Notes: generated by a model not told the origin, from the letters alone. A stretch of 64,000 nucleotides of DNA from Giesbergeria sp. (GCF_028686475.1 NZ_JAQUCA010000010.1:1-64000); one strand, 5' to 3'. Counted from the first letter of the stretch, positions 17,316 to 27,176 are shown. A program made the numbers and translations.

Positions 17316-18200
17316 CTAATGGTGGCCCTTGCTGCGTTGTGCGCCCATGCGCCAATGGCTGCGCGTGGCACTGGCCAAGGTGATAAGGTCTTCTAGGCCC
17401 TGTCGGTTGCCGGTGCGAATCAATTGTTCTAATTGCGTGAGCGCTTGGCGAAACAATTCAGACTGGGCCAACACATCTTGGCGATTGGCCAGCAAAATAT
17501 CGCGCCAAATTTTGGAGTCACTGGCGGCAATGCGACTGAAATCACGAAAACCCGGACCAGCCAACGAGAAGAAGTTTTCGGCCTGCGTTTGCCCTGCCAA
17601 GCCATTGATAAAGGCAAAGGCCAGTAAATGCGGCAGATGGCTGACGGCGGCAAAAGCCTCATCGTGGGACTCGGGCGACATACTGGTGACGCGGCAACCC
17701 AGCGCCTTCCAGACTTCTTCGGCCTGCTTGATTTGCAGCGTCAGGGTGCGCTCAATCGGGGTCAAAATCACTTGGCGCCCGACATACAAATCAGCATCGG
17801 AATGCTCTACCCCGGCCACTTCGCGCCCGGTAATGGGGTGCGCGGGCACAAAGGGGCCGACTTTATCGCCCAAGGCACTGCGCGCCGCTTGCACCACATC
17901 GGCTTTGGTCGAGCCTACATCCATGATGAGCATATTGGGCGTCACCAGATGCCGAATCGCCTTGAGCGAGGCTTCGGTGGCCGACACCGGCACCGCCAGC
18001 AACACAATATCGGCCCCCGCCACCGCCAGCAGGGCCGAGGGGGCCTCTACATCAATCACGCCCATTTGGCGCGCACGGTCGGTGGTAGAGGGTGACTTGC
18101 TGTAACCCACTACCCGCTTGACCAGTCCGGCGCGTTTGAGCGCCAGTGCAAACGATCCACCCATCAGGCCGCAGCCGATGAGCCCCAATTGTTCAAACAT
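17316..18200 (-). CDS. tyrA: Prephenate dehydrogenase
   Basis: 294 residues. NAD(P)-dependent enzyme for tyrosine synthesis, converting prephenate to 4-hydroxyphenylpyruvate (or arogenate to tyrosine). N-terminal Rossmann motif [20 protein letters not shown], the conserved [19 protein letters not shown] with the catalytic His, and [18 protein letters not shown] in the helical dimerisation domain. No fused chorismate mutase. It lies 9 bases after pheA and one base before aroA-cmk, so translation is tightly coupled. Confidence 0.95.
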   Translation of the reverse strand: MFEQLGLIGCGLMGGSFALALKRAGLVKRVVGYSKSPSTTDRARQMGVIDVEAPSALLAVAGADIVLLAVPVSATEASLKAIRHLVTPNMLIMDVGSTKADVVQAARSALGDKVGPFVPAHPITGREVAGVEHSDADLYVGRQVILTPIERTLTLQIKQAEEVWKALGCRVTSMSPESHDEAFAAVSHLPHLLAFAFINGLAGQTQAENFFSLAGPGFRDFSRIAASDSKIWRDILLANRQDVLAQSELFRQALTQLEQLIRTGNRQGLEDLITLASATRSHWRMGAQRSKGHH

Positions 18201-18209
18201 GCCGTTTCC

Positions 18210-19328
18210 TTAGGAGGCCACCGGGTAGGTGCCCAGCACCTTGTAAAAAGCGCACAAACCACGCAAAGCCGCCAAAGCAGCGGCTACGTGCGGTTGGCTG
18301 GGGTGGCCATCAATGTCGATGTAAAAATAGTATTCCCATTGGCCGGTGCGTGCCGGACGCGACTCAAAGCGCGTCATAGACACGCCATACTGCTTGAGCG
18401 GCACCAGCAAATCATGCACCGCCCCCGGCTGGTTGGGCACGGACACAATCAGGCTCGTACAATCTTTGCCCGAGGGGGGCGGGGTTTGCAGGGTGTGCGG
18501 CAAGCAAATGATGGCAAACCGGGTGCGGTTGTAGGCATCATCTTGGATGGCATGGGCCACAATGTGCAGGCCAAACTGTTGTGCCGCCCGTTCGCTCGAC
18601 AGTGCAGCCCAAGCCGGGTTGGTGGCAGCCAAACGTGCGCCTTCGGCATTGCTGGATACCGGGCGGCGCTCGGCGTGCGGCAGGTGTTTAGACAGCCAAG
18701 CTTGGCATTGGGCCAAGGCTTGCGGGTGTGCCAGCACGGCCTCAATGCCATCTAAGCTATCGGTTTGGCGCAGCAGGTTGTGCCGAATCAGCAAACTGAC
18801 TTCGCCCACCACATGGCAGGGGGTGTGCAAAAACATATCCAAAGAGCGCGTGACTACGCCTTCGGTAGAGTTTTCTACGCCCACCACACCATATTGAGCG
18901 CTGCCCGCCGCCGTAGCGTGGAACACCTCGTCAAAGTTGGCGCAGTACATCAGGTCGGCAGCGCCGCCAAAGTATTCGACGGCAGCCTGTTCGCAGAAGG
19001 TGCCTTCTGGCCCCAACACGGCGACACGCTGGGGCGCTTCTAAGGCCAAGCAGGCCGACATGATTTCGCGCCAAATGGCTGCAACATGCGCGCTTTTGAG
19101 TGGGCCGGGGTTGGCGGTGGTGATTTTGTCAATCACTTGGGCCACGCGGTCAGGGCGGAAAAATGGCGTGCCTTCGCGTTTTTTGACTTCGCCCACCTGC
19201 TCGGCCACCAGCGCGCGCTGGTTGAGCAAGCTGAGCAATTGCCGGTCAAGGCTGTCAATTTTTACCCGCAAATCGGCCAAATCAGGCGAAGCCTGCACGG
19301 TGGGGGTGGCGGAGGATGGGGCGGTCAT
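18210..19328 (-). CDS. pheA: Chorismate mutase / prephenate dehydratase (P-protein)
   Basis: 372 residues with three parts. Residues about 18-100 are an AroQ-type chorismate mutase ([27 protein letters not shown]). Residues about 102-275 are prephenate dehydratase ([39 protein letters not shown]). Residues about 288-370 are an ACT domain with [20 protein letters not shown] and the ESRP motif that binds phenylalanine for feedback inhibition. It makes phenylpyruvate from chorismate. The start overlaps the serC stop by 4 bases. Confidence 0.96.
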   Translation of the reverse strand: MTAPSSATPTVQASPDLADLRVKIDSLDRQLLSLLNQRALVAEQVGEVKKREGTPFFRPDRVAQVIDKITTANPGPLKSAHVAAIWREIMSACLALEAPQRVAVLGPEGTFCEQAAVEYFGGAADLMYCANFDEVFHATAAGSAQYGVVGVENSTEGVVTRSLDMFLHTPCHVVGEVSLLIRHNLLRQTDSLDGIEAVLAHPQALAQCQAWLSKHLPHAERRPVSSNAEGARLAATNPAWAALSSERAAQQFGLHIVAHAIQDDAYNRTRFAIICLPHTLQTPPPSGKDCTSLIVSVPNQPGAVHDLLVPLKQYGVSMTRFESRPARTGQWEYYFYIDIDGHPSQPHVAAALAALRGLCAFYKVLGTYPVAS

Positions 19329-20440
19329 GCAGATTGGCGTTCAAATTCTTGCAGATAGGCCACCAGCGCTTGTACGCCCTCTAGTGGCATGGCGTTGTAC
19401 AGGCTGGCGCGCATCCCATCGACCGATTTATGGCCTTTGAGCTGCAACAGGCCGCGCGCTCTGGCTCCGGCCAAGAAGGCATCATTGCGGCTTTCGTCTT
19501 GCAAAAAGAACGGAATGTTCATGCGCGAGCGGCAATGCGGGGCCACCTTGTTGACATAAAGCTGGGATTGGTCAATCGCGTCATAGAGCAATTGGGCCTT
19601 GGCAATGTTGCGCTGCTCCATCGCGGCCACGCCAGTGAGGGTCCCCTCGCGTTGGCGCTTGAGCCACTGGAACATCAATCCGGCCACGTAAATGCTCCAA
19701 GTGGGCGGGGTGTTGTACATGGATTGGTGGTCGGCCACAATTTGGTAATTGAACGCACTTGGGCAACTGGCCAGCGCTTGGCCGAGCAGGTCTTCGCGCA
19801 CTACCACCACCGTCAGGCCAGCTGGCCCCAAATTCTTTTGCGCCCCAGCAAAAGCCAAGCCCACCCGCGACCAGTCCACCGGGCGCGAGGCGACATGCGA
19901 AGAAAAATCCACCACCAGCGTTGCATCACTGCCCAAGGCCTTCAAATTGGGCAATTCTTGAAACTCTACCCCGTGGATGGTTTCGTTGCTGCACAGGTGC
20001 AAATAGCTGGCCCCTCGGCTCAGTTGCCAAGTGGCGGGGTCGGGGATGGTGGTGAACTCGCTCTCTTTGCCCGAGGCGGCCAAATTGACTTCAGCCGCGT
20101 AGCGTTCGGCCTCGTGGTGCGATTTTTGGCTCCAAGCCCCCGTCACGACAAAATCAACCGTGCCACCATGCGATAGATTGAGTGGCACGATGGCGTTTTG
20201 CGCCAAGCCCCCGCCCTGCATGAACAGAATTTCAAAATCTATCGGAATGCCCATCAACTCGCGGAAATCTTCCTCGGCCTGTTCGTAGATGGAAATGAAC
20301 TCTTTGCCCCGGTGGCTCATTTCCATCACACCCATGCCGCTGCCTTGCCAATCGAGCATTTCGGCGGCGGCTTGTTCTAGTACCTCAACCGGCATGGTGG
20401 CCGGGCCAGCAGAGAAGTTATAAGGGCGTTGTTTCATCAT
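19325..20440 (-). CDS. serC: Phosphoserine aminotransferase
   Basis: 371 residues. PLP enzyme that makes 3-phosphoserine from 3-phosphohydroxypyruvate and glutamate, and also serves pyridoxine synthesis. [20 protein letters not shown] opens the protein; the PLP lysine is in [25 protein letters not shown] and the C-terminal [17 protein letters not shown] segment are typical. Two consecutive ATG codons (20440, 20437) are available; GGA sits 6 bases before the first, which I chose. A TTG at 20443 is also in frame. Overlap with pheA shows a serC-pheA-tyrA-aroA/cmk operon. Confidence 0.95.
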   Translation of the reverse strand: MMKQRPYNFSAGPATMPVEVLEQAAAEMLDWQGSGMGVMEMSHRGKEFISIYEQAEEDFRELMGIPIDFEILFMQGGGLAQNAIVPLNLSHGGTVDFVVTGAWSQKSHHEAERYAAEVNLAASGKESEFTTIPDPATWQLSRGASYLHLCSNETIHGVEFQELPNLKALGSDATLVVDFSSHVASRPVDWSRVGLAFAGAQKNLGPAGLTVVVVREDLLGQALASCPSAFNYQIVADHQSMYNTPPTWSIYVAGLMFQWLKRQREGTLTGVAAMEQRNIAKAQLLYDAIDQSQLYVNKVAPHCRSRMNIPFFLQDESRNDAFLAGARARGLLQLKGHKSVDGMRASLYNAMPLEGVQALVAYLQEFERQSA

Positions 20441-20501
20441 CAAAATTCCAAAAAAGGGGCGAAAGGGCCAAAGTCTTCACTGCCAAGCTGACAACCAGCC
20501 T

Positions 20502-23159
20502 TCAATCGGTAGCCACAGTGGCAGTTGTAGTGACAGAATCAGGGTCTTCCCCTACCTCATCGGCTCCGACAGGGTTGGCATCGTTTTCTACAATGCGCTG
20601 CAAACCGGTCAGTTTGGCCGCATCATCCAAAGCAATCAGCGTCACGCCTTGGGTGGCACGGCCTAGCTCGCGGATTTCGGCCACACGGGTACGCACCAGC
20701 ACGCCGGTATCGGTAATCAGCATGATTTCGTCATCGGGGCGCACCAGTGTCGCAGCGACGACCTTGCCATTGCGTGCCGATTGTTGGATGGCAATCATGC
20801 CCTTGGTGCCGCGTCCGTGGCGCGTGTACTCGGCAATGCTGGTGCGCTTGCCGTAGCCGTTTTCGGTGGCAGTGAGTACCGATTGGCTTTCATCTTCGGC
20901 CACCAGCATGGCAATCACGCTTTGGCCGTCTTCCAAGTTCATGCCGCGCACGCCACGGGTATCGCGGCCCAAGACGCGCACATCATCCTCATCAAAGCGC
21001 ACCGCCTTGCCACCGTCCGAGAACAGCATCACATCGTGTTGGCCATCGGTCACAGCGGCGCCAATCAGTTGGTCACCTTCGTCCAGTTTGATAGCAATGA
21101 TGCCGCTCTTGCGTGGGTTGCTAAATTCTTGCAATGCCGTTTTCTTGACAGTACCCGCAGCAGTGGCCATAAACACATAGTGGTCGGCGGGGAAGCGGCG
21201 CATCTCGCCCGTCAGGGCCAACACCACGTTGATTTTTTCGCCCTCTTGCAGCGGGAACATGTTGACGATAGGCCGCCCGCGCGAGCCACGCGAACCAGCT
21301 GGCACTTCCCAGACTTTGAGCCAGTACAAGCGCCCCCGGTTTGAGAAGCACAGGATGTAGTCGTGCGTGTTGGCGATGAACAGCTGGTCAATCCAGTCGT
21401 CTTCTTTGGTGGCGGTGGCCAGTTTGCCACGCCCGCCACGCCGTTGCGCCCGGTATTCGGACAGGGGCTGGCTTTTGATGTAGCCCGAGTGGCTGAGCGT
21501 GACCACCATGTCGGTGGGCGTAATCAGGTCTTCGGTGGACAGGTCTTGGGCGCTGTGTTCAATCGTGCTGCGGCGCGCGCCCAATTTGCTTTGGCCAAAT
21601 TCGGCTTGGATGCTTTTGAGTTCATCTCCAATGATGGTCGAGACGCGCGCGGGTGTGGCCAAAATGTGCAGCAAGTCGTCAATGTGCGCCATGACCTCTT
21701 TGTATTCGGCCACAATTTTGTCTTGCTCCAGCCCGGTCAGGCGTTGCAGGCGCATCTGCAAAATTTCTTGGGTTTGCGTCTCGGACAGACGGTAGAGCGC
21801 ATCGGGCTGCATCCCAAAATCGGCCTCTAGGCCCTCGGGGCGGTAATCTGCGGCCTGCACTAGCGCGCCATCGGTGCGCGTGCGCGTCAACATGCCACGC
21901 ACCAAGGCGCTGTCCCAAGTGCGCGCCATCAGGGCAGCCTTGGCCACCGGCGGCGTGGGAGCGTTGCGGATGATGGCGATAAACTCGTCCACATTGGCCA
22001 GCGCCACCGCCAGCCCCTCTAGCACATGGCCGCGTTCGCGTGCTTTACGCAGTTCAAACACGGTGCGCCGCGTCACCACTTCGCGCCGATGTTGCAAGAA
22101 TACGCTGATTAAATCTTTGAGGTTGCACAAGCGTGGTTGCCCATTGATGAGCGCTACCATGTTCATGCCAAAGGTGTCTTGCAACTGGGTTTGCTTGTAC
22201 AGGTTATTGAGCACCACCTCGGGCACTTCGCCACGTTTTAGCTCAATCACCAAGCGCATCCCGGATTTGTCGGATTCGTCTTGGATGTGGCTGATGCCCT
22301 CGATTTTTTTCTCGTGGACTAGCTCGGCCATGCGCTCTTGCAGCGTTTTTTTGTTGACTTGGTAGGGCAGCTCATCGACCACGATGGCTTGGCGCTGACC
22401 ACGGTCAATGTCTTCAAAATGGCATTTGGCGCGCATGACGATGCGGCCCCGACCGGTGCGGTAGCCATCTTTCACGCCATTGATGCCGTAGATGATGCCC
22501 GCCGTAGGAAAATCGGGTGCGGGGATGATTTCCATCAGCTCGTCTATCGAGGCTTGTGGGTGCGCCAGCAGGTGCAGGCAGCCGTCCACCACCTCATTGA
22601 GGTTGTGCGGCGGAATGTTGGTGGCCATGCCCACGGCAATACCCGACGAGCCATTGACCAGCAAATTGGGCAACTTGCTTGGTAGCACCAGCGGTTCTTG
22701 CTCGCTGCCGTCGTAGTTGGGGCCAAAATCGACCGTTTCTTTATCAATATCGCCCAGCATTTCGTGGGCAATTTTGGACAGGCGGATTTCGGTGTAACGC
22801 ATGGCTGCTGCGCTGTCACCATCGACCGAACCGAAGTTACCTTGGCCATCGACCAGCATGTGGCGCAAAGAGAAATCTTGCGCCATCCGCACGATGGTGT
22901 CATAGACCGCACTATCGCCGTGCGGGTGGTACTTACCAATCACATCCCCGACAATACGGGCCGACTTTTTGTAAGGGCGGTTCCAATCGTTGTTGAGTTC
23001 GTGCATGGCAAACAGCACGCGCCGGTGTACGGGCTTGAGCCCATCGCGTGCGTCCGGCAAGGCACGTCCCACAATCACGCTCATGGCGTAATCGAGATAA
23101 CTGCGCCGCATCTCTTCTTCTAGGCTGATGGGCAGGGTTTCTTTGGCAAACTGGGTCAT
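20502..23159 (-). CDS. gyrA: DNA gyrase subunit A
   Basis: 885 residues from [20 protein letters not shown]. Type II topoisomerase breakage-reunion subunit with the catalytic Tyr in [13 protein letters not shown], the N-terminal winged helix, coiled coil, and a C-terminal beta-pinwheel that wraps DNA, including the GyrA-box segment QRRGGRGK. The quinolone-resistance region reads [20 protein letters not shown], with Ser and Asp at the positions of E. coli Ser83 and Asp87, so no classic resistance change is present. The tail is acidic. It is divergent from the OmpA-like gene and 61 bases upstream of serC on the same strand. Confidence 0.97.
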   Translation of the reverse strand: MTQFAKETLPISLEEEMRRSYLDYAMSVIVGRALPDARDGLKPVHRRVLFAMHELNNDWNRPYKKSARIVGDVIGKYHPHGDSAVYDTIVRMAQDFSLRHMLVDGQGNFGSVDGDSAAAMRYTEIRLSKIAHEMLGDIDKETVDFGPNYDGSEQEPLVLPSKLPNLLVNGSSGIAVGMATNIPPHNLNEVVDGCLHLLAHPQASIDELMEIIPAPDFPTAGIIYGINGVKDGYRTGRGRIVMRAKCHFEDIDRGQRQAIVVDELPYQVNKKTLQERMAELVHEKKIEGISHIQDESDKSGMRLVIELKRGEVPEVVLNNLYKQTQLQDTFGMNMVALINGQPRLCNLKDLISVFLQHRREVVTRRTVFELRKARERGHVLEGLAVALANVDEFIAIIRNAPTPPVAKAALMARTWDSALVRGMLTRTRTDGALVQAADYRPEGLEADFGMQPDALYRLSETQTQEILQMRLQRLTGLEQDKIVAEYKEVMAHIDDLLHILATPARVSTIIGDELKSIQAEFGQSKLGARRSTIEHSAQDLSTEDLITPTDMVVTLSHSGYIKSQPLSEYRAQRRGGRGKLATATKEDDWIDQLFIANTHDYILCFSNRGRLYWLKVWEVPAGSRGSRGRPIVNMFPLQEGEKINVVLALTGEMRRFPADHYVFMATAAGTVKKTALQEFSNPRKSGIIAIKLDEGDQLIGAAVTDGQHDVMLFSDGGKAVRFDEDDVRVLGRDTRGVRGMNLEDGQSVIAMLVAEDESQSVLTATENGYGKRTSIAEYTRHGRGTKGMIAIQQSARNGKVVAATLVRPDDEIMLITDTGVLVRTRVAEIRELGRATQGVTLIALDDAAKLTGLQRIVENDANPVGADEVGEDPDSVTTTATVATD

Positions 23160-23382
23160 GACAGGGACAAGGACAGCAATGGACACCCATTTTAGGCCCA
23201 AGCCTTGTAGCAACTGCACAACACATGCGTTCAAATGCAGGCCCATACAGCCTTCACGGACCCGCTGGGGCTATTCTGTCCGGTTGCGTATGGCACAATC
23301 AAAATAACGTTTTTGGTGGTGGTCACCGACGACGTCATTGATACGCAGCGCGGCTGCGGCTTTTTCCCCAAGAGGAGAACCC

Positions 23383-24027
23383 ATGAAAAAATTGAACAAA
23401 GTGGCGATGTTGTTTGCCTCCGCAGTGCTTGCAACCGCCGCTGGCGCACAAACCATCGACAACTGGAAAGACGGCTCCGGCGAGCTGGTCTGGAAGAACG
23501 GTACCAATGAACTGTGCTGGCGCGATGCCAACTGGACACCTGCGACCGCTGCCGCTAACTGCGATGGTGCTTTAGCTGCTCCAGTGTCGGCTCCCCCTCC
23601 TGTGGCTACCCGTGCGGCTGAACCCATCGCTGCAACCCCTGCTGCCCAACCAGCAGCACCTGTGGCCAGCAAAGTGACCTATGCTGCTGATGCCTTCTTT
23701 GACTTTGACAAGGCGGTTCTCAAGCCCGCTGGCAAAGCCAAGCTGGACGATGTAATTGCCAAGGTCAAGGGCTTGAACTTGGAAGTCATCATTGCCGTGG
23801 GTCACACCGATTCCGTCGGCTCCGATGCTTACAACCAAAAGCTGTCGATGCGCCGCTCCGAAGCCGTCAAGGCTTACTTGGTGTCTAAGGGCATCGAAAA
23901 GAACCGCGTCTATACCGAAGGCAAGGGCGAAAAACAACCCGTGGCCGACAACAAGACCAAAGATGGTCGCGCCAAGAACCGTCGCGTAGAAATCGAAGTG
24001 GTGGGTACCCGTACCGCTGCCCAGTAA
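23383..24027 (+). CDS. OmpA-family outer membrane protein (peptidoglycan-binding domain)
   Basis: 214 residues from [20 protein letters not shown], with a strong AGAGGAGA ribosome site just upstream. After the signal peptide (cleavage near GAQT) come about 45 residues including [10 protein letters not shown], an Ala/Pro-rich linker (about 65-100), and an OmpA C-terminal domain (about 105-210): [38 protein letters not shown] and [10 protein letters not shown]. The N-terminal part is too short for an 8-strand barrel, so this is a periplasmic peptidoglycan-binding protein rather than a classical porin. It stands alone, with a 223-base divergent region to gyrA and its own terminator. Confidence 0.92.
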   Translation: MKKLNKVAMLFASAVLATAAGAQTIDNWKDGSGELVWKNGTNELCWRDANWTPATAAANCDGALAAPVSAPPPVATRAAEPIAATPAAQPAAPVASKVTYAADAFFDFDKAVLKPAGKAKLDDVIAKVKGLNLEVIIAVGHTDSVGSDAYNQKLSMRRSEAVKAYLVSKGIEKNRVYTEGKGEKQPVADNKTKDGRAKNRRVEIEVVGTRTAAQ

Positions 24028-24045
24028 TCTTTACGGATTGCTACC

Positions 24046-24073
24046 AAAAAGCCCCGGCGACGGGGCTTTTTTT
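24046..24073 (+). terminator. Intrinsic terminator after the OmpA-family gene
   Basis: A stem AAAAAGCCCCG/CGGGGCTTTTT with a 4-base GCGA loop ends in seven T residues, 18 bases after the stop. Strong stem-loop with a stable tetraloop. Confidence 0.9.
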
Positions 24074-24119
24074 ATGCACGATAGCATCGTGCAGTCGCAC
24101 TTTGCTAGAAAATCAAGCC

Positions 24120-24830
24120 ATGCACCATACCGACAATGTTGATCTGGCCGAATTGGCCAAGTTTTCTGATCTGGCCCACCGCTGGTGGGATCCAGAAAGC
24201 GAGTTTCGTCCACTGCACCAAATCAATCCCTTGCGTTTGGATTGGATTAACAATCTGGTGCCGCTACGCGCTAAGCGGGTGTTGGACGTAGGCTGTGGCG
24301 GTGGCATTTTGGCCGAGGCAATGGCCCACCAAGGGGCCGACGTGCTGGGCATTGATTTGGCCACCAAATCGCTACGAGTGGCCCAGTTGCACGCTTTAGA
24401 AGCCAACGCCGCCAACGTTGAGTACCGCGAAATCAGTGCCGAAGCCTTGGCCCAAGAGCAACCAGAGTCTTTTGATGTGGTCACTTGCATGGAAATGATG
24501 GAGCATGTACCAGACCCCTGCTCTATCGTGCGCGCCTGTGCCCAACTGGTCAAACCGGGCGGCTGGGTGTTTTTTTCCACCATCAACCGCAACGCCAAAT
24601 CTTTTTTATTTGCCATTGTGGGCGCAGAATACGTACTCAACATGTTACCCAAAGGCACGCACGAGTACGCGAAATTTATCCGCCCGAGCGAGTTGGCTGC
24701 CCACTGCCGTGCAGCTCAACTAGAGGTGCAGCACAGCCGGGGGCTGCAATACAACCCCTTAACGCGCAGATACTGGCTCAGCCAAGATACCAGCGTGAAT
24801 TATTTGTTTGCTACCCGCCGCGTAGGCTAA
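24120..24830 (+). CDS. ubiG: Ubiquinone biosynthesis O-methyltransferase UbiG
   Basis: 236 residues from [20 protein letters not shown], using ATG 24120; TTG 24102 is also in frame. SAM-dependent class I methyltransferase: [20 protein letters not shown] is motif [10 protein letters not shown] the acidic loop, and [11 protein letters not shown] the catalytic region. [12 protein letters not shown] is the UbiG-specific N-terminus, involved in membrane contact. It carries out both O-methylations of ubiquinone synthesis. gph follows 16 bases downstream, the common ubiG-gph pair. Confidence 0.95.
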   Translation: MHHTDNVDLAELAKFSDLAHRWWDPESEFRPLHQINPLRLDWINNLVPLRAKRVLDVGCGGGILAEAMAHQGADVLGIDLATKSLRVAQLHALEANAANVEYREISAEALAQEQPESFDVVTCMEMMEHVPDPCSIVRACAQLVKPGGWVFFSTINRNAKSFLFAIVGAEYVLNMLPKGTHEYAKFIRPSELAAHCRAAQLEVQHSRGLQYNPLTRRYWLSQDTSVNYLFATRRVG

Positions 24831-24846
24831 AGCGCTAGAGGGATTC

Positions 24847-25512
24847 ATGTTCCAGCTTATTCGCGCGGTTTTGTTTGATTTAGATGGTACGCTGGTGGAC
24901 AGCGCCCCGGATTTGGGGGCTGCTGCCGACAAAATGCGTACCGACCGGGGTTTGCCCTCGCTGCCCGCAGAACGCTACCGGCCTATGGCGGGCGCGGGTG
25001 CGCGTGGTTTGTTGGCCGAAGCCTTTGGCATCACGCCCGACCACGCAGACTTTCCCACCCTGCGCGAGGAATTTTTTCAGAACTATGCCGCCCGCCTAAC
25101 GTACCGCACCACGGTGTTTGCGGGTGTGGCCGAGCTGATTGCCCAATTGCAGGCCCAATCACTGCCTTGGGGGGTGGTGACCAACAAAATGGCGCGCTTT
25201 ACCGAGCCGCTGGTGCAAGCCCTGCCTTTGTTTGCCTCTGCTGCCACCGTGGTCAGTGGCGACACCACGCCCCACGCCAAACCACACCCCGCCCCTTTGC
25301 TGTATGCGGCGCAACAGCTGAACGTGCCTGCCAGCGCTTGTCTGTATGTGGGTGACGATGAGCGTGACATCGTGGCGGGCTTGGCCGCTGGCATGACTAC
25401 CGTAGCTGCGACCTATGGCTACTTGGGCGCACAGACCGATGTGCAACAGTGGGGTGCCCATGCCGTGGTTAATTCTCCACAAGCCCTGTTGCAATACCTG
25501 AATCTGGCCTAA
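24847..25512 (+). CDS. gph: Phosphoglycolate phosphatase (HAD family)
   Basis: 221 residues. HAD-superfamily phosphatase: motif I FDLDGTLVDSAPD with nucleophile Asp and acid Asp, motif II VVTNK, motif III Lys in HAKPHPAPL, motif IV YVGDDERDIVAGLAAGM. A helical cap (about 20-85) matches Gph, which removes 2-phosphoglycolate made during DNA repair or oxygenase activity. It is paired with ubiG, and the start of ssrA lies 12 bases after its stop, so the ssrA promoter must overlap the gph end. Confidence 0.92.
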   Translation: MFQLIRAVLFDLDGTLVDSAPDLGAAADKMRTDRGLPSLPAERYRPMAGAGARGLLAEAFGITPDHADFPTLREEFFQNYAARLTYRTTVFAGVAELIAQLQAQSLPWGVVTNKMARFTEPLVQALPLFASAATVVSGDTTPHAKPHPAPLLYAAQQLNVPASACLYVGDDERDIVAGLAAGMTTVAATYGYLGAQTDVQQWGAHAVVNSPQALLQYLNLA

Positions 25513-25515
25513 AAT
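25489..25515 (+). promoter_or_regulatory. Candidate ssrA promoter overlapping the end of gph
   Basis: TTGCAA at 25489-25494 and TAAAAT at 25510-25515 are spaced by 15 bases, about 10 bases before the mature tmRNA 5' end. The spacing is shorter than optimal, so this is a candidate only; processing from a gph transcript is also possible. Confidence 0.4.
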
Positions 25516-25524
25516 ACAGGCTTA

Positions 25525-25902
25525 GGGGCTGCCCTGGTTTCGACGTGGGTTCGGAATTGGTGTGGTGCATGTCGAGCTTGATTGGCGCTCGTAAATCTGC
25601 ATTCAACAAACTAACTGCAAACGACGAACGTTTCGCACTCGCCGCTTAAATCCGGTGAGCCTTGCAACAGCACGCTGATGGGCTGGGCAAGGGGGTCGCA
25701 AGACTTCCAGGCTGCAAGGTAATTTACATTAGCTGGTTCTGCATCGGGTACCTTGGTGCAGGATAAGATTTCAGGGTACTAGCATTCTTGGCAGCGTGCA
25801 GCTGCGCGGCCTTGGGTGTAAATTTTAAAACAGACTGCTAAACATGTAGATCTGCCCAAAGAAGGCTTGCGGACGCGGGTTCAATTCCCGCCAGCTCCAC
25901 CA
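25525..25902 (+). ncRNA. ssrA: Transfer-messenger RNA (tmRNA)
   Basis: One-piece tmRNA. The 5' end GGGGCTG pairs with CAGCTCC before the encoded ACCA, forming the acceptor stem; the T arm GCGGGTTCAATTCCCGC precedes it. The tag frame at 25617-25649 encodes ANDERFALAA followed by TAA, with resume codon GCA. It rescues stalled ribosomes with SmpB and marks nascent chains for proteolysis. The last 29 bases, together with the downstream terminator, are duplicated perfectly at 31962, because a mobile element is inserted here. The gene itself remains intact. Confidence 0.97.
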
Positions 25903-25987
25903 CTCAAGGCAACGCCAGACCATGAGAGTCCCTCTAGTCTGGCGTTTTTTTTCGCCCTTAGCTTGTCTGGGCTTGTCCTGAGATTCA
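25874..25987 (+). repeat. attL: 114-bp direct repeat, left copy
   Basis: Starts in the T arm of ssrA (CGCGGGTTC), covers the tmRNA 3' end and the terminator, and ends at GAGATTCA. Every base matches the right copy at 31962-32075. The neighbouring bases differ on both sides (A versus G before; C versus A after). Because the terminator is inside the repeat, integration preserves ssrA together with its own terminator. Confidence 0.97.
25907..25953 (+). terminator. ssrA intrinsic terminator, left copy
   Basis: Stem AACGCCAGAC/GTCTGGCGTT with a 16-base loop, followed by a T run. It is part of the 114-bp repeat, so a second identical copy lies at about 31995-32041. Confidence 0.9.
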
Positions 25988-26025
25988 CACCAGAATCACA
26001 CCAGAATCACACCGGATTCACACTG
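25982..26025 (+). repeat. Four tandem 11-bp arm-type repeats next to attL
   Basis: Units GATTCACACCA, GAATCACACCA, GAATCACACCG and GATTCACACTG follow one another without spacing. The consensus is GAWTCACACCR. Tandem 10-12 bp repeats flanking the core are characteristic arm-type binding sites of tyrosine recombinases of phages. The first unit overlaps the last six bases of the att repeat. Two matching units lie beside attR. Confidence 0.85.
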
Positions 26026-26095
26026 CAACCGTGTTTCGGAGCCTTCTTTTGTAAGCAATCGAAACGGCATTGCTGCCGCTGCCGCAACACGCTGG

Positions 26096-26566
26096 CTAAT
26101 TGCCTCCCGTTACTGCTTCGTAGCCGGACTCACACCCCAGTCCTCGGGTACGCGCTTCGTCAAACGCTGCTGCCAATTCTCCCGCTGCATCGTCAGCCCG
26201 GCTGAACAGGTCGGCAAGCACCACGCTGGCGGTGTCGTCTGGCGCGCACTGTCCGGCAGCGGCGGCAGCTTGGGCGCGATGGCGATGGGCTTCGATGAAG
26301 CTGGCGAGGTCACGGCGCAACCCTGTAGCAGCAGTGCGGGCACGAGCAGCATCAGCATGGGCAGCAGCAAGGAGTGTTTTGGTGTCGGTGTCTTGTCGGG
26401 TAATGGCATCACGGTAGCGGGCCTCCAGGTTCTTTGTCTGTACCCAAGCGAGTTCTTGCTTGTGTTGCAGCGCTGTAGCTTGGTCTTGGGACTTATGTAA
26501 TTCGATGGTCTGCAGCCAAACCAGCAGGGCGAGGGCGAGAGACGTAAATGGCCAGAACAGACTCAT
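26096..26566 (-). CDS. i-spanin Rz-like phage lysis protein (DUF2514-like)
   Basis: 156 residues from MSLFWPFTSLALALLVWLQT: an N-terminal membrane helix (about 5-20) followed by a long charged helix with a periplasmic coiled-coil look (KSQDQATALQHKQELAWVQT through about residue 95) and an Ala-rich C-terminal part with GQCAPDD. This is the build of inner-membrane spanins, and the Ala-rich DUF2514 phage proteins look alike. A GGAGGG ribosome site lies before this ATG; an extension to 26830 would overlap the endolysin and is rejected. A second frame inside encodes the Rz1-like lipoprotein. Spanins fuse the inner and outer membranes in the last step of lysis. Confidence 0.8.
   Translation of the reverse strand: MSLFWPFTSLALALLVWLQTIELHKSQDQATALQHKQELAWVQTKNLEARYRDAITRQDTDTKTLLAAAHADAARARTAATGLRRDLASFIEAHRHRAQAAAAAGQCAPDDTASVVLADLFSRADDAAGELAAAFDEARTRGLGCESGYEAVTGGN
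26110..26409 (-). CDS. o-spanin Rz1-like lipoprotein, nested in the Rz gene
   Basis: 99 residues from ATG 26409 (GTG 26412 just before is also in frame). A hydrophobic signal (LLLPMLMLLVPALLLQGCAV) ends in lipobox LLQGC, then a Pro-rich mature part (KPIAIAPKLPPLPDSARQTT). This is the classical Rz1 build: a small outer-membrane lipoprotein with Pro content, read in another frame wholly inside Rz. Total containment is the lambda arrangement. Together with the Rz-like protein it should form a functional two-component spanin. Confidence 0.78.
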   Translation of the reverse strand: MPLPDKTPTPKHSLLLPMLMLLVPALLLQGCAVTSPASSKPIAIAPKLPPLPDSARQTTPPAWCLPTCSAGLTMQRENWQQRLTKRVPEDWGVSPATKQ

Positions 26567-26625
26567 CACCACACCCTCCACCAGAACCACGGCGTAACCA
26601 TCATGTAGAGTAGGATCGGATTCAT
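26566..26625 (-). CDS. 19-residue hydrophobic peptide gene in the lysis cassette
   Basis: Sequence MNPILLYMMVTPWFWWRVW, stop TGA. It fills the space between endolysin and Rz exactly: its ATG overlaps the endolysin stop (ATGA) and its TGA overlaps the Rz ATG (TGATG). A perfect AGGAGG lies 7 bases before its ATG (positions 26633-26638). The peptide is almost wholly hydrophobic with four Trp and one Arg near the end, enough for an interfacial or short membrane-spanning segment. I do not recognise a family. It may modulate holin or spanin action, or only couple translation to Rz. Too short for routine gene finding. Confidence 0.62.
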   Translation of the reverse strand: MNPILLYMMVTPWFWWRVW

Positions 26626-27176
26626 ACAGTGCCCTCCTGTAGACACAGCTTGCGCTCTGCTTGGCGACGGTTCTGCAGTCCTTGGACAAACTTGCCCTCG
26701 GCGTAGCTCCATGCCGGGCGGCCATCGGGGCCACGGGCAATAGCGTCACAACCAGCCGCAAGTTCGCCTGAATTGATAAGGCGCACAGCACGGGAACCAC
26801 AAGCCCCTTCTTTGCCCAGGTTGATCGCAAACATGGTCAGGCCCACCAGCCGTGGCGGTGTCAGGTGATCCCAATTCACGCAGCCCAGCACGGCATAGCC
26901 GTATTCCAGCAGCGTGATTTTGTTGATCGCTTGACACTGTTCACTGGTCAATTTCGTGCCAACTACAGCATTGGGGTCGGTACGGCCGGCGCAAAATGTG
27001 GGTAGGCCACCGGCTAGATGGTCAGCATAGACACGATGGATATTGCCCTCCAAGCGCTCCAATAACATGTAAGCTGACGGGCTAGTAAGGGCGGCCATGA
27101 GTACCGCAGGGATAACACCCTTGCGTGTCACCGCCGTGGGGATGCCGGGCATGGACGGCATACGCACGCCTGTCAC
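26622..27176 (-). CDS. Phage endolysin, lysozyme-like (GH24) with SAR-type N-terminus
   Basis: 184 residues from a GTG that overlaps the upstream stop (GTGA); ATG 27161 is an alternative. The N-terminus has a weakly hydrophobic helix (KGVIPAVLMAALTSPSAYML) directly before the catalytic Glu in LERLEG, as in signal-arrest-release endolysins such as R21. The active-site trio of GH24 is then plausible as Glu (LEG), Asp (YADHLAGGLPTFCAG) and Thr (GRTD). VGLTMFAINLG and the tail of aromatic and basic residues match T4-type phage lysozymes. It cleaves peptidoglycan after release from the membrane. Sits between the holin-like gene and the 19-residue gene. Confidence 0.82.
   Translation of the reverse strand: MTGVRMPSMPGIPTAVTRKGVIPAVLMAALTSPSAYMLLERLEGNIHRVYADHLAGGLPTFCAGRTDPNAVVGTKLTSEQCQAINKITLLEYGYAVLGCVNWDHLTPPRLVGLTMFAINLGKEGACGSRAVRLINSGELAAGCDAIARGPDGRPAWSYAEGKFVQGLQNRRQAERKLCLQEGTV

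Noticed and set aside
22861-22980. Quinolone resistance change in gyrA
   Set aside because: The region has Ser and Asp at the key positions; the only nearby difference (Asp after AQ) is not a known resistance site.
26567-26830. Longer N-terminal extension of the Rz-like protein (to 26830)
   Set aside because: It would overlap the endolysin gene in another frame; the shorter start has a GGAGGG site, a membrane helix right at its beginning, and overlaps the 19-codon gene.
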